From NCBI GenBank assembly GCA_028383925.1, contig JAOEWO010000010.1:1-64000 (forward strand): a stretch of 64,000 nucleotides of DNA, given 5' to 3'. This document shows positions 42,972-51,849 of the stretch, one piece after another (the stretch's first letter is position 1; each line of letters starts with the position of its first letter). Position numbers and translations under genes: made by a program. Source of the stretch: Winogradskyella sp. GTDB lineage: Bacteria > Bacteroidota > Bacteroidia > Flavobacteriales > Flavobacteriaceae. Under the pieces are notes generated by a model that saw nothing but the letters and a program-made list of their open reading frames with translations, ran no database searches and was not told where the DNA came from.

Positions 42972-44273
42972 CTAATCTATAGTTTTAGGTTGAATAAGTG
43001 AGGTAATCACAAAAGCTACTAAAGCTGGTAAAACCCAACCTAAACTGTATTGTGAAAATGGAATAAACTCAGTTATAGATTTTAAACCTTCCGAAGGCGA
43101 AATAAACCCAACCACATCTGGAATACTACATATAAAAGTGACCATCACAACGGCTCTAAACACCAATGGTGTTGCCAATTTTTCTGGTAACACATTTAAT
43201 AGAATTAACACAATCGTAATTGGATACACACATAACAATGCCGGAATCGCAACGACGACAATAGAATTAAAATCGAGTTGCCCAACACCAACGCCTGCAA
43301 TACAAGCAATGATGGCGGTAACCACATAAGCTGAATTCGATTTATGAAACACTCCTCTAAAATAATCTGCTGTGCCAGCTACAATACCAATGGCTGTAGT
43401 AAAACAAGCTAAAGAAATAAGAATACTTAAAACCGTATTCCCAAATTCGCCTAAGGATGCAATACTAATCCCTCGTAATAAATTAGCACGTTGCATATCG
43501 CTACTTAATTGCGAGTTCACTTCAATTTCAGAACCATAATACGCTCCGACCGAAATTAAACCTGCATAAATAATAAAGAGACCTGTACCTGCTATAAATC
43601 CTGATTGTCTTATGAGTTTGCGTTTCGATTCAAACTGACTCACTTTCATGTTTTTAAAATTCAAGGAGATAATAATTACAGCGCCAACAACAACGGCTCC
43701 AATAGCATCGAAGGTTTGGTAACCTTCTAAAATTCCTGTGGCAATTGGAGTTTCAAACTGAGAAATTCCTGTTGTAAATGAGGAGGAGGATAAGCCAATA
43801 CCAATAACTGCCAAAAGCATAATGACAATGAAAGGCGTTAAAAATTTTCCGATGAGATTCAGAATTTTTGAACGATTCAACACAAACACTAAAACGAGTG
43901 CAAAGTAAATGGCACTGGTTAATAAGGGAGACGTTCCAAAGGCAGGATGAATAGCAATTTCGTGCGTTGCAGCAGCTGTTCTGGGAGACGGAATTGCCAC
44001 AGCAATCACATAAATAATAATGCAATAAATTAAACTAAACGTTGGTGATACCTTTTTACCAAAATCGTATAAAGTGCCTTGCAATCTGGCATGTGCCAAA
44101 ATACCAAAAATAGGAATCACAACCGCAGTGATCATAAAACCTACGGTAACCCAAAACCAATTTTCTCCTGCATTATAACCTAATAATGGTGGCAGCAATA
44201 AGTTTCCTGCTCCAAAAAACAATGAAAATAAAGCAAAACTTGTGACTAAAAGTTCTTTACGTTGAATATTCAA
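42972..44273 (-). CDS. brnQ: Branched-chain amino acid:cation symporter (LIVCS family)
   Basis: The 433-residue protein has about twelve membrane helices. It shows the family N-terminus FALFSLFFGAGNLLLPPLLG and a later GTADYFRG. It takes up Leu, Ile and Val with Na+ or H+. The start is TTG at 44273, directly after the stop of the upstream serine hydrolase (no gap). An ATG start would lose the first helix, so TTG with translational coupling is most likely. Confidence 0.88.
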   Translation of the reverse strand: MNIQRKELLVTSFALFSLFFGAGNLLLPPLLGYNAGENWFWVTVGFMITAVVIPIFGILAHARLQGTLYDFGKKVSPTFSLIYCIIIYVIAVAIPSPRTAAATHEIAIHPAFGTSPLLTSAIYFALVLVFVLNRSKILNLIGKFLTPFIVIMLLAVIGIGLSSSSFTTGISQFETPIATGILEGYQTFDAIGAVVVGAVIIISLNFKNMKVSQFESKRKLIRQSGFIAGTGLFIIYAGLISVGAYYGSEIEVNSQLSSDMQRANLLRGISIASLGEFGNTVLSILISLACFTTAIGIVAGTADYFRGVFHKSNSAYVVTAIIACIAGVGVGQLDFNSIVVVAIPALLCVYPITIVLILLNVLPEKLATPLVFRAVVMVTFICSIPDVVGFISPSEGLKSITEFIPFSQYSLGWVLPALVAFVITSLIQPKTID

Positions 44274-45833
44274 TTAGTTGGTTTTTTTAAGTTCTAAATC
44301 ATGAAAATCGAAACTGAAATCTGTAATTGGTGCAATATATTTCATGCTTGCAGAAACAGCTTCTTCGTTTTCATTAAAAGTGAATTGCATAAACACATCG
44401 GCATCGTAACTTCTATCATTCCATTTCACCACAAAAGTAGTGGCATTGTAGGGCAGTAATTCGCCAAATAATCTTGGTGAACGTTTACATTTGATGTTAT
44501 ATGTTTTACCATCGTGCGATATGATAATATCACCAAACCAATCGTCTGTGTACGTCCCAACGATTTGCGCTGGTTTTGGTACATTCGGATTTAATTTAGC
44601 TTTAGTAACCTTAGTAAAGACAGCAGCCTTTATACTGTCATTATATTTAAGATAATCTGCATTTCGGTCTCCATAAGATTTTATCCAATTTATATCTTCA
44701 TAACCTAAATACGCATCTTTAATCGTATTGGTAATGGTATTAAATGCATTGCCATTCATTTGGTTGGTTAACACTACAATTGCTAAATCTAAATCGGGAA
44801 TCATAGTGAACTGAGTCACCGTTCCTATTAAACCACCTGTATGATAGACTTGTTTGTATCCACCTTTTACATCTGTTAAAAACCAACCTAAACCATAGCC
44901 TTTAAAATTAGAATCATAAGAGTCGTTAGCACGCACTTTTAATGGAGTTTGTAATTGCCATAATTCATGAAACAAATTTTTATCTAACAAACGCTCACCT
45001 TTTTCCGTAACAGCGTCGTTCATTAAGAATTGTGCCCAAGTCATCATATCATGCACATTGCTCATAATACCACCAGCTGGATTTGCCGTTTCACTCCAGT
45101 CGTGTGGAATCTGAATCACCTTACCATCAGCTCTCGTATGTGCCTCTATAATATTCGATCTATCTGTAACTCTATTATATGAGGCTTTGCTGTTCTTCAT
45201 TCCAACGGGTTGCATAATTTTAGTTTCAATAAAATCTTCCCAAGACAATCCGCTGACGCGTTTTAAAACTTCACCTGCAATAATGTACATATTATTGTTG
45301 TAGGCGAATTTGCTTCTAAAAGACGATTCTGGCTCTAAATATTTTACACCATTTATAATAGCATCCACATCAAAATCATTGCCTTCGGGAAAAAACATTA
45401 AATCCCCAGCACCTAATCCCATACCACTGCGATGTGTTACCAAATCTCTAACTGTAAAATGCTCGGTTACCCAAGGGTCTTGTAGTTGAAATTCTGGAAT
45501 GTACTTTCTAACCGGATCGTCCCAATTTAGTTTTCCATCTTCTACCATCATCGCTAAGGCAAAACAGGTGAAGCCTTTACTATTAGAAGCGACACCAACT
45601 AAGGTATTATCGTTCATCTCTTTTTTAGAGGTTAATGAACGTACACCATGTCCTTTAGCATACATAACTTTACCATCTTTAAAAATACCGACCGAAATGC
45701 CAGGAACATCAAAGGTGGTTAAGGTTTCTTTTATCAATTTATCGAGGTCTTTTTCTTCAATTTGTGCGTTTAAAGCAATAGAACCAAATGTGAATAGAAA
45801 AATTAGAAGTCGTTTTAAATACATCTTAAACAT
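44274..45833 (-). CDS. Exported serine hydrolase (beta-lactamase / class C-like) with C-terminal DUF3471-type domain
   Basis: ATG 45833 is chosen because the upstream TTG at 45854 lies inside the -7 promoter box. A signal peptide follows (LLIFLFTFGSIALNAQ). The catalytic domain shows SxxK (Ser83-Asn-Ser-Lys86), YxN (Tyr178-Asn180) and a late HTGG (YHTGGLIGTV) in place of KTG, the set of class C beta-lactamase/esterase-like hydrolases. A C-terminal lipocalin-like domain (QIVGTYTDDWFGDIIISHDG) follows. Length is about 519 residues. Substrate is unknown (D-peptides or esters). It is coupled to brnQ. Confidence 0.87.
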   Translation of the reverse strand: MFKMYLKRLLIFLFTFGSIALNAQIEEKDLDKLIKETLTTFDVPGISVGIFKDGKVMYAKGHGVRSLTSKKEMNDNTLVGVASNSKGFTCFALAMMVEDGKLNWDDPVRKYIPEFQLQDPWVTEHFTVRDLVTHRSGMGLGAGDLMFFPEGNDFDVDAIINGVKYLEPESSFRSKFAYNNNMYIIAGEVLKRVSGLSWEDFIETKIMQPVGMKNSKASYNRVTDRSNIIEAHTRADGKVIQIPHDWSETANPAGGIMSNVHDMMTWAQFLMNDAVTEKGERLLDKNLFHELWQLQTPLKVRANDSYDSNFKGYGLGWFLTDVKGGYKQVYHTGGLIGTVTQFTMIPDLDLAIVVLTNQMNGNAFNTITNTIKDAYLGYEDINWIKSYGDRNADYLKYNDSIKAAVFTKVTKAKLNPNVPKPAQIVGTYTDDWFGDIIISHDGKTYNIKCKRSPRLFGELLPYNATTFVVKWNDRSYDADVFMQFTFNENEEAVSASMKYIAPITDFSFDFHDLELKKTN

Positions 45834-45851
45834 AGTTAGTTTGAATAAATT

Positions 45852-45859
45852 CAAATATA
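45852..45859 (-). promoter_or_regulatory. -7 box of the serine hydrolase-brnQ operon
   Basis: TATATTTG on the minus strand, 18 bases before ATG 45833. No convincing -33 partner is present. Confidence 0.5.
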
Positions 45860-45904
45860 CTAAAATGTTAATGATGATATGACCGTCAATTTGCTTTCAA
45901 AATT

Positions 45905-45912
45905 TATCTTTG
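45905..45912 (+). promoter_or_regulatory. -7 box of the alpha/beta hydrolase gene
   Basis: TATCTTTG is followed by CAACT and then ATG 45918, implying a leaderless or nearly leaderless transcript. Confidence 0.55.
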
Positions 45913-45917
45913 CAACT

Positions 45918-46694
45918 ATGCTTTTAAATTACAAAAACATAAAAATTAATTATACAGTATCAGGCAAAGGAGATGCTGTTGTGCTTTTACATGGATTTTT
46001 AGGATCTATAAAAATGTGGACGGATTTTATTCCGACATTTTCAAAAAACCATAAAATTATCTGTATTGATTTACTCGGTCATGGACAAACGGAATGTTTG
46101 GGTTATGTGCATACTATGGAAGACATGGCTGATGCCGTTTTAGCTGTCTTACAAGATTTGACTATTAAAGAGGCTAAGTTTATTGGCCATTCTATGGGTG
46201 GTTATGTTGCCTTAGCCCTTGCCGAAAACCGACCTCAGCTTTTTAATGGTTTGTGTCTAATGAATTCTGCTTATGAAGCTGATGATGACGCACGAAACAA
46301 ATTAAGGTTGCGTGCCAATGAAATGGCAAAAACGCACTTTGAAAGCTTGGTACAAATGTCTTTTACAAACTTGTTTGCTCCAGAAAGTAAAGCAAAGTTT
46401 CAGCAGCAATTTGATGAAGCATTGGAAATGGCGCTTCAAACACCACTGCAAGGTTATATAGCTGGCCAAGAAGGTATGCGCCTTAGGCCAAATCGTTTTG
46501 ATGTTTTCAAAAACATAAAAGGGGAAAAATTAATTATAATCGGAAAAAAGGATAGTGTATTTGATGGAAATGCACTCATAAAAGAAATCGACAATACAGC
46601 TATTAACTATGCAGAATTGTCTGAAGGCCATATGAGCCATATCGAGAATAAATCAGAATTAACTTACATATTAAATCGTTTCATCGAAAAATAA
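45918..46694 (+). CDS. Alpha/beta hydrolase
   Basis: The start is set at ATG 45918 because a -7 box sits just before it, making the upstream in-frame ATG 45879 unlikely. The 258-residue protein has the alpha/beta hydrolase landmarks: oxyanion loop VVLLHGFLGSIKMW, nucleophile elbow GHSMGGYVAL (Ser), acid in IIIGKKDSVFDG (Asp), and catalytic His in SEGHMSHIE. It resembles MenH/BioH-type small esterases in size, but no menaquinone or biotin gene adjoins it. Cytoplasmic. Confidence 0.85.
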   Translation: MLLNYKNIKINYTVSGKGDAVVLLHGFLGSIKMWTDFIPTFSKNHKIICIDLLGHGQTECLGYVHTMEDMADAVLAVLQDLTIKEAKFIGHSMGGYVALALAENRPQLFNGLCLMNSAYEADDDARNKLRLRANEMAKTHFESLVQMSFTNLFAPESKAKFQQQFDEALEMALQTPLQGYIAGQEGMRLRPNRFDVFKNIKGEKLIIIGKKDSVFDGNALIKEIDNTAINYAELSEGHMSHIENKSELTYILNRFIEK

Positions 46695-46773
46695 TACTTT
46701 TAAGCGTTTTATTTATTGTTTTATTTTAAGTTTATATTATCAAAAAAGTATAAACGAATAAAACAAATCACCC

Positions 46774-47016
46774 ATGGCACCTACTATACTATATTGCGAC
46801 TTCTTTGGCCATAAATACGAAATTTCAAAAAAAGTCACCAACCACGTTAAAGAATATACGTGTACCTGCTGCAAAAAGCAATTAACAACAAACAGCAACG
46901 GAAAATTAATTGAGTTAACACCTAAGTATCAAGAAATAAATGAAGCTTTATCTCGTATTTACAACAACAGAATGATGCGTTTAAAGCAAAAAACTCTCAG
47001 TTCATCGGTTTATTAA
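46774..47016 (+). CDS. Small zinc-ribbon-like protein, paralogue 1
   Basis: The 80-residue protein has the pattern C-x3-GH-x-Y (YCDFFGHKYEISKK), then EYTCTCCKK (CxxC) and TNSNGKLIELTPKYQEINEAL. One Cys and one His in the first knuckle plus CxxC in the second would make a single CHCC zinc site. The C-terminus is a basic amphipathic helix. It closely matches the next gene (47100-47330) and more distantly 53020-53274. Function unknown. Confidence 0.65.
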   Translation: MAPTILYCDFFGHKYEISKKVTNHVKEYTCTCCKKQLTTNSNGKLIELTPKYQEINEALSRIYNNRMMRLKQKTLSSSVY

Positions 47017-47099
47017 TTGTTAATAATATGTAAGTAACTTGTTTTACTATATTTAAAGTCACTAACAACTATTTTAATCCCTTAACACAAACAAGTTAG

Positions 47100-47330
47100 A
47101 TGAAAAATGTCTATTGCTCTTTATTTGGTCACGACTACAAAGTATCCAAAAATGTGACATATCACGTTAAAGAATACAAATGCAAACAATGCGCGTCTGA
47201 GATGACCATTGATGGTAATGGAGATTTTATTCCACTTACACCAAAACACAGAGAAATAAACTCTGTTTTAAACCGGGTACATAATAAACGTTTAGAAAAA
47301 AGTCAAAGTCTTATTATGTCTAATCTTTAA
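47100..47330 (+). CDS. Small zinc-ribbon-like protein, paralogue 2
   Basis: The 76-residue protein shares YC-x2-FGHDYKVSKNVTYHVKEYK with paralogue 1, then CKQC and GNGDFIPLTPKHREINSVLNR. The tandem arrangement suggests a local duplication. The last 11 bases overlap the convergent thiL gene. Function unknown; the fold is probably a minimal zinc ribbon. Confidence 0.65.
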   Translation: MKNVYCSLFGHDYKVSKNVTYHVKEYKCKQCASEMTIDGNGDFIPLTPKHREINSVLNRVHNKRLEKSQSLIMSNL

Positions 47331-48366
47331 GTGCATTCCATCCTTTTGCAATAATAGGAATTTTCTCATCTGATCTGGTTACTAAATGCATACCTCTATC
47401 TTCATCTGTCATATAACCAATAACTGTTAAATTAGGATTTCCTTTAATTTTAGGAAAATCTTCTTGAGATACTGTCATTAATAACTCATAATCTTCACCA
47501 CCATTTAAGGCTATTGTTGTACTATCTATATTAAATTCCTCGCACGTAAAAATAACCTGAGGATCTAAAGGTATTTTATTTTCAAAAATATCTACACCCA
47601 CTTTACTTTGCTTACATAAGTGAATAACCTCTGAAGAAAGACCATCGCTAATATCTATCATACTTGTTGGCTTTACATCTATTTGCTGTAATAGCTCAAT
47701 GATATCTTTACGGGCCTCGGGCTTAAGCTGACGCTCAATAATATAAGTATACATTGACAAGTCTGGCTGACTTTGAGGGTTAACTTTAAAAACTTCTTTT
47801 TCGCGTTCTAAAATTTGTAATCCCATGTAAGCACCACCAATATCACCTGTAACAACTAGCAAATCGTTTGGTTTCGCACCAGATCTTAGTACGGCTTCAC
47901 CTTCATTTACTTCACCAATTGCAGTCACCGAAATAACCAAACCAGATGTAGAAGACGTTGTATCTCCACCAATAACATCAACATTGTATAACTGAGCAGC
48001 TGTAGCAATACCTGCATATAATTCTTCTAAAGCTTCTAAAGGAAAACGATTAGAGACTGCAATAGAAATTGTAACCTGAGTAGCTTTAGCATTCATTGCA
48101 TAAATATCAGACAGGTTTACAACCATAGCTTTGTAACCTAAATGTTTTAAGGGTACGTAACTTAAATCAAAATGCACACCTTCAATCAATAAATCTGTTG
48201 AAACAACAATCTGTTTTTTTCCAAAGCTTAGCACTGCTGCATCATCACCAATACCTTTTATTGTTGATTTTTGAGTTACTTTAAAGTTTTCAGTTAAGTG
48301 CTCAATCAGTTTAAATTCACCTAATTCACTTAACGGAGTACGTTGCGGATTTTTATCTTCTATCAT
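47320..48366 (-). CDS. thiL: Thiamine-monophosphate kinase
   Basis: The 348-residue protein has the PurM/ThiL fold: GIGDDAAVL (Mg2+/ATP site), VVSTDLLIEGVHFDL, YKAMVVNLSDIYAMNA, NVDVIGGDTTSS, VVTGDIGGAYMG and ISDGLSSEVIHLCKQS. It phosphorylates thiamine monophosphate to the active cofactor. Cytoplasmic and monocistronic. A -7 box lies four bases before the start, so there is no room for a TPP riboswitch. Confidence 0.93.
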   Translation of the reverse strand: MIEDKNPQRTPLSELGEFKLIEHLTENFKVTQKSTIKGIGDDAAVLSFGKKQIVVSTDLLIEGVHFDLSYVPLKHLGYKAMVVNLSDIYAMNAKATQVTISIAVSNRFPLEALEELYAGIATAAQLYNVDVIGGDTTSSTSGLVISVTAIGEVNEGEAVLRSGAKPNDLLVVTGDIGGAYMGLQILEREKEVFKVNPQSQPDLSMYTYIIERQLKPEARKDIIELLQQIDVKPTSMIDISDGLSSEVIHLCKQSKVGVDIFENKIPLDPQVIFTCEEFNIDSTTIALNGGEDYELLMTVSQEDFPKIKGNPNLTVIGYMTDEDRGMHLVTRSDEKIPIIAKGWNALKD

Positions 48367-48370
48367 ACTG

Positions 48371-48378
48371 CAAAAATA
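48371..48378 (-). promoter_or_regulatory. -7 box of thiL
   Basis: On the minus strand TATTTTTG is followed by CAGT and then the thiL ATG at 48366, implying a leaderless or nearly leaderless transcript. Confidence 0.55.
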
Positions 48379-48473
48379 TTATGCTTTTATTAAATATTAA
48401 TGCTTTATGTCCGTTATTTAAATTAACTGCCTTTTGATATCTAAAATTTAACGTAAATTGCTGTAAAAAAGTT

Positions 48474-49730
48474 ATGAAATTAAACCCCTTTAAGAAATTT
48501 GCTATAGCTTCTATTTACTGTATTGCCATAGTTTTTGGTTGCTCAGATGATGATATTAATACAAACCTACCAACTGTATTTATACCTAATTTTCCTTGCG
48601 AAAACGGTATGGCAGGCCCTTTTCCATGTAATGGTATAGACATTTTATCTATTGTAAGTAATGAGACACTTGGTGGTACACAAATTGCAAGAGCTAGTGA
48701 TGCTTGGGGATGGACAGACCCAACAACTAACAATGAGTATGCAATTTTAGCCATGTCTAACAGCACTGCTTTTATTGATATTACAGACCCTACAAATCCG
48801 TTATTTCTAGGCAGACTAAACACTAGTGCTGGCACAAACATATGGCGAGACGTAAAAGTGTATAACAACTACGCTTTTATTGTTGCAGATGGTGCCGGTG
48901 ACCATGGTATGCAAGTTTTTGACCTCACAAAATTAAGAGATATTGAAACTACAGAAGAGCCACAAACCTTTGAAGCTGAAGCAATTTACACAGGCGTTGG
49001 TAGTTGCCATAACATTATAATTAACGAAAGTGAAGCCGTTGCTTATTTGGTTGGGTGCACCTCAACTAATGGAGGCGGACCAATTTTTATAGATATCTCT
49101 AACCCAATTGCCCCTTCATTTTTAGGAGAATATGCCGCAGGTGGTTACTCGCACGATGCACAAGTGATTACTTATAACGGTCCTGATACCGATTATAGTG
49201 GTAAAGAAATTTATGTGGGCAGTAATGGTAATACTGATAAAGTTGTGATTTTAGATGTTACTGACAAAACAAATGTAATACCTATAAGTGAATTTACTTA
49301 CCCAGAAACAGCCTATGCACATCAGGGCTGGTTTACAGAAGACCATGCCTATTTTATTTTAGGAGACGAATTAGATGAACAAACCTTTGGTTTTAATACC
49401 AAAACTTTAATTTTCGACTTTAATGATTTAGACAACCCAACCCTATCTTCTACTTACTTTGGGCCAACTGAAGCTATAGATCACAATGGCTATGTATTAG
49501 GTAACGAATATTATTTAGCAAACTATAGGGCTGGCATGCGTATACTAGATATTGGCAATATAGCAGCACCTAATAATGCAATGACAGAAACTCATTTTAT
49601 TGATACTTACCCCATAAGTGATAGTGCAAATTTTAATGGTGTTTGGAGTGTTTACCCCTATTTTGCTAGTGGAAACATTGTAATAAGCGATATAGAAGGA
49701 GGACTCTTTATTGTTAGAAAAAGTAACTAA
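48474..49730 (+). CDS. Choice-of-anchor B / LVIVD-repeat beta-propeller lipoprotein
   Basis: The 418-residue lipoprotein (AIVFGC, Cys23) has repeats of the LVIVD type: NSTAFIDITDPTNPLFLGRL, GGPIFIDISNPIAPSFLGEY and KVVILDVTDKTNVIPISEF. The start region ASDAWGWTDPTTNNEYAILA is typical of choice-of-anchor B proteins. SHDAQVI, HQGWFTED and DHNGYV place histidines and acidic residues at loop positions that could bind a metal. First gene of a four-gene operon; the next start codon follows the stop codon with no gap. The operon context suggests a surface or periplasmic role with the MbnP/MbnH pair. Confidence 0.8.
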   Translation: MKLNPFKKFAIASIYCIAIVFGCSDDDINTNLPTVFIPNFPCENGMAGPFPCNGIDILSIVSNETLGGTQIARASDAWGWTDPTTNNEYAILAMSNSTAFIDITDPTNPLFLGRLNTSAGTNIWRDVKVYNNYAFIVADGAGDHGMQVFDLTKLRDIETTEEPQTFEAEAIYTGVGSCHNIIINESEAVAYLVGCTSTNGGGPIFIDISNPIAPSFLGEYAAGGYSHDAQVITYNGPDTDYSGKEIYVGSNGNTDKVVILDVTDKTNVIPISEFTYPETAYAHQGWFTEDHAYFILGDELDEQTFGFNTKTLIFDFNDLDNPTLSSTYFGPTEAIDHNGYVLGNEYYLANYRAGMRILDIGNIAAPNNAMTETHFIDTYPISDSANFNGVWSVYPYFASGNIVISDIEGGLFIVRKSN

Positions 49731-51068
49731 ATGCCTATTAAACTTACATATCTTTTTGTATTTATAATTAGCCTACTACTATTATCTTGTAATGATGATG
49801 ATACATCTGTAACTAACCCAAATGTAACCACTAGTCTTATAAAAACTTACGGTGGTTCTAATAATGATAGTGGACAATCTGTAATTAGTACTAGCGACAA
49901 TGGTTATGCCGTTTTAGGCTTTACCCAAAGTACAGATTTTGATATTACCGATGCTATAGACGAAAGTTTTGATTATTGGGTATTAAAATTTAATGCAGAC
50001 GACACCATAGAATGGCATAAAACTTACGGAGGATCGGGATATGACAAAGGCAGAACTATTATTGAAACTCAAGACAACGGTTATGCCATTTTAGGCACCA
50101 GTACTAGTAATGATGGTGATGTATCTGGCAGCTCTGGCATGCAAGATTATTGGTTAGCTAAACTCAACTCTACAGGTAATATATTATGGCAAAAATCTTT
50201 TGGCTATGAAGGCGCAGACTCAGGTATTTCTGTAATTCAAACTCATGATTTAGGGTATTTAGTTTCTGGAATTTTAGATGTAACAGCATCTGGTGGTGAA
50301 GGCAATACCTCAAGAACAGCAAGCAGACATGCAGGCGGAGACTATTGGGTTGTAAAACTAAATGCAAACGGCGATATAGAATGGAGTAAAATTTTTGGTG
50401 GCAACCTAACAGACACACCAGAGGGCATTATTCAAACTAATGATAATGGCTTTATTATAGTAGGTGGCTCTGATAGTACAGACACAAACATCTCGAGTAA
50501 TATTGGGTCTTATGATTTTTGGGTTATACGTATTTCACAAACTGGAGAATTGATTTGGGAAAAATCTTATGGTGGAGATGAAATTGATGAAGCCAGAGCC
50601 ATTACAGCTTCTGGCGACGGAAACTATATAATTGCAGGTGATACAAGAAGCAATACCAATGACGTAAGTAATAATAATGGGGCTGCAGATTTGTGGGTTA
50701 TAAAAATAACACCTCAAGGAGATTTAATTTGGGAAAAGACCATTGGAGGTACAAGTTTTGATGTTGCTAGAGCTATAACCAAAACTCAAGACAACTCTTT
50801 TTTATTAGCCGGAAGTTCTCGCAGCAGTAATCTAGACGTATCAGAAAATAAAGGGCAAAACGATGCTTGGGCACTTAAAATAAGTAGTGAAGGAAATTTA
50901 CTTTGGGAAACAACTATTGGTGGCTCAAATATAGATTTTGCATATGGTATAGCAGAACTAAATGACATGTCTATAATTGTTGTTGGTGATACAAGTAGTA
51001 ATGACGGAGATATCACAGAAAATAAAGGATTTACCGATTTACTACTCATAAAATTGAATGAAATATAA
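49731..51068 (+). CDS. Seven-repeat beta-propeller lipoprotein
   Basis: The 445-residue lipoprotein (SLLLLSC, Cys20) consists almost entirely of seven ~50-residue repeats. The consensus is K-T-x-GG-S-x-x-D-x-G-x-x-I-x-T-x-D-N-G-Y-x-I-x-G-x-T-x-S, each followed by D-x-W-V-x-K-[IL]-[NT]-x-x-G-x-[IL]-x-W. Seven copies suit a seven-bladed propeller. It begins directly after the previous stop codon, so translation is probably coupled. No catalytic residues are seen; a scaffold or binding function is likely. Confidence 0.78.
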   Translation: MPIKLTYLFVFIISLLLLSCNDDDTSVTNPNVTTSLIKTYGGSNNDSGQSVISTSDNGYAVLGFTQSTDFDITDAIDESFDYWVLKFNADDTIEWHKTYGGSGYDKGRTIIETQDNGYAILGTSTSNDGDVSGSSGMQDYWLAKLNSTGNILWQKSFGYEGADSGISVIQTHDLGYLVSGILDVTASGGEGNTSRTASRHAGGDYWVVKLNANGDIEWSKIFGGNLTDTPEGIIQTNDNGFIIVGGSDSTDTNISSNIGSYDFWVIRISQTGELIWEKSYGGDEIDEARAITASGDGNYIIAGDTRSNTNDVSNNNGAADLWVIKITPQGDLIWEKTIGGTSFDVARAITKTQDNSFLLAGSSRSSNLDVSENKGQNDAWALKISSEGNLLWETTIGGSNIDFAYGIAELNDMSIIVVGDTSSNDGDITENKGFTDLLLIKLNEI

Positions 51069-51073
51069 TTAAA

Positions 51074-51844
51074 ATGAAACAGACTTTTATACTCTTCTTA
51101 ATATCGTTGTGCGTTTTGTCTTGTAGCGATAATAGCGATCCGAGTCAAAACATCTCAGCAACACCAACATTTAAGTTTTCGCACTATTGGAATAATGAAG
51201 CTGTAACAAGTAGCGACTTCAGCACCATACAATACACAAACCAAAATGGAGACCTTTTAAGTATTGAACGCTTGCGCTATGTAATTTCTGATATTACGTT
51301 TACAACCGCTACTGGCGAAAACCTTAGATTAGGAGATTACAATCTTGTAGATGTTACAAATAACAATGGCTTAAATTATATACCAACAACGCAAATACCA
51401 ATTGGGACGTATGCCAATGTTTCATTCACCTTTGGATTTGACAATGAAGACAACGCAAAAAACTATTTAGACTTAAATTCTGAATCATTTAACGTACCAG
51501 ATATGTTAGGAGGTGGCTATCACTACATGCAATTTGATGGTAAATACTTAGACACCAACGCTACTGAACAAGGATTTAATTACCACGCTATAAGAGCAGT
51601 AGACAATCCTGGTGCAAACCCAACATTTCCTCAAGATACATTCTTTACTGTAAACTTAGGGCAAATAACAATTACAAATACAGTCGAAATTGAAATTAGA
51701 GCCAATCTTGCAGAATGGTTTAGAAACCCTAATGTTTGGGATTTAAATGAACTAAACCAAACACTAATGCCTAATTCTGCCGCACAAATAATGATGTTTG
51801 AAAATGGGCAAACCGTCTTTTCTTTAGGTGAAGTAATTCCATAA
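51074..51844 (+). CDS. MbnP-family copper-binding lipoprotein (putative)
   Basis: The 256-residue lipoprotein (CVLSC, Cys17) matches the MbnP family in layout: FKFSHYWN, YTNQNGDLLSIERLRYVIS, an internal GTYANVSFTFGFD, DMLGGGYHYMQFDGKYL, NYHAI and a C-terminal NLAEWFRNPNVWDLNE. In studied members a partner di-heme enzyme (MbnH) converts a tryptophan to kynurenine, which makes a copper site. Only three tryptophans are present here (39, 215, 222), so the target can be tested. MbnH is encoded five bases downstream. Family call is good; copper binding is inferred. Confidence 0.82.
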   Translation: MKQTFILFLISLCVLSCSDNSDPSQNISATPTFKFSHYWNNEAVTSSDFSTIQYTNQNGDLLSIERLRYVISDITFTTATGENLRLGDYNLVDVTNNNGLNYIPTTQIPIGTYANVSFTFGFDNEDNAKNYLDLNSESFNVPDMLGGGYHYMQFDGKYLDTNATEQGFNYHAIRAVDNPGANPTFPQDTFFTVNLGQITITNTVEIEIRANLAEWFRNPNVWDLNELNQTLMPNSAAQIMMFENGQTVFSLGEVIP

Positions 51845-51849
51845 TTTAA

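Noticed and set aside
42265-44273. Restriction-modification system around the adenine methylase
   Set aside because: Neighbours are an aminopeptidase and a transporter; no endonuclease is present.
46730-46755. Hairpin (GTTTATA/TATAAAC) before the first zinc-ribbon gene as a terminator
   Set aside because: Only seven AT-rich base pairs with a 12-base loop and no T-run; too weak to call.
48367-48473. TPP riboswitch before thiL
   Set aside because: The -7 box is four bases from the start codon, leaving no leader for a riboswitch, and no THI-box sequence is seen.
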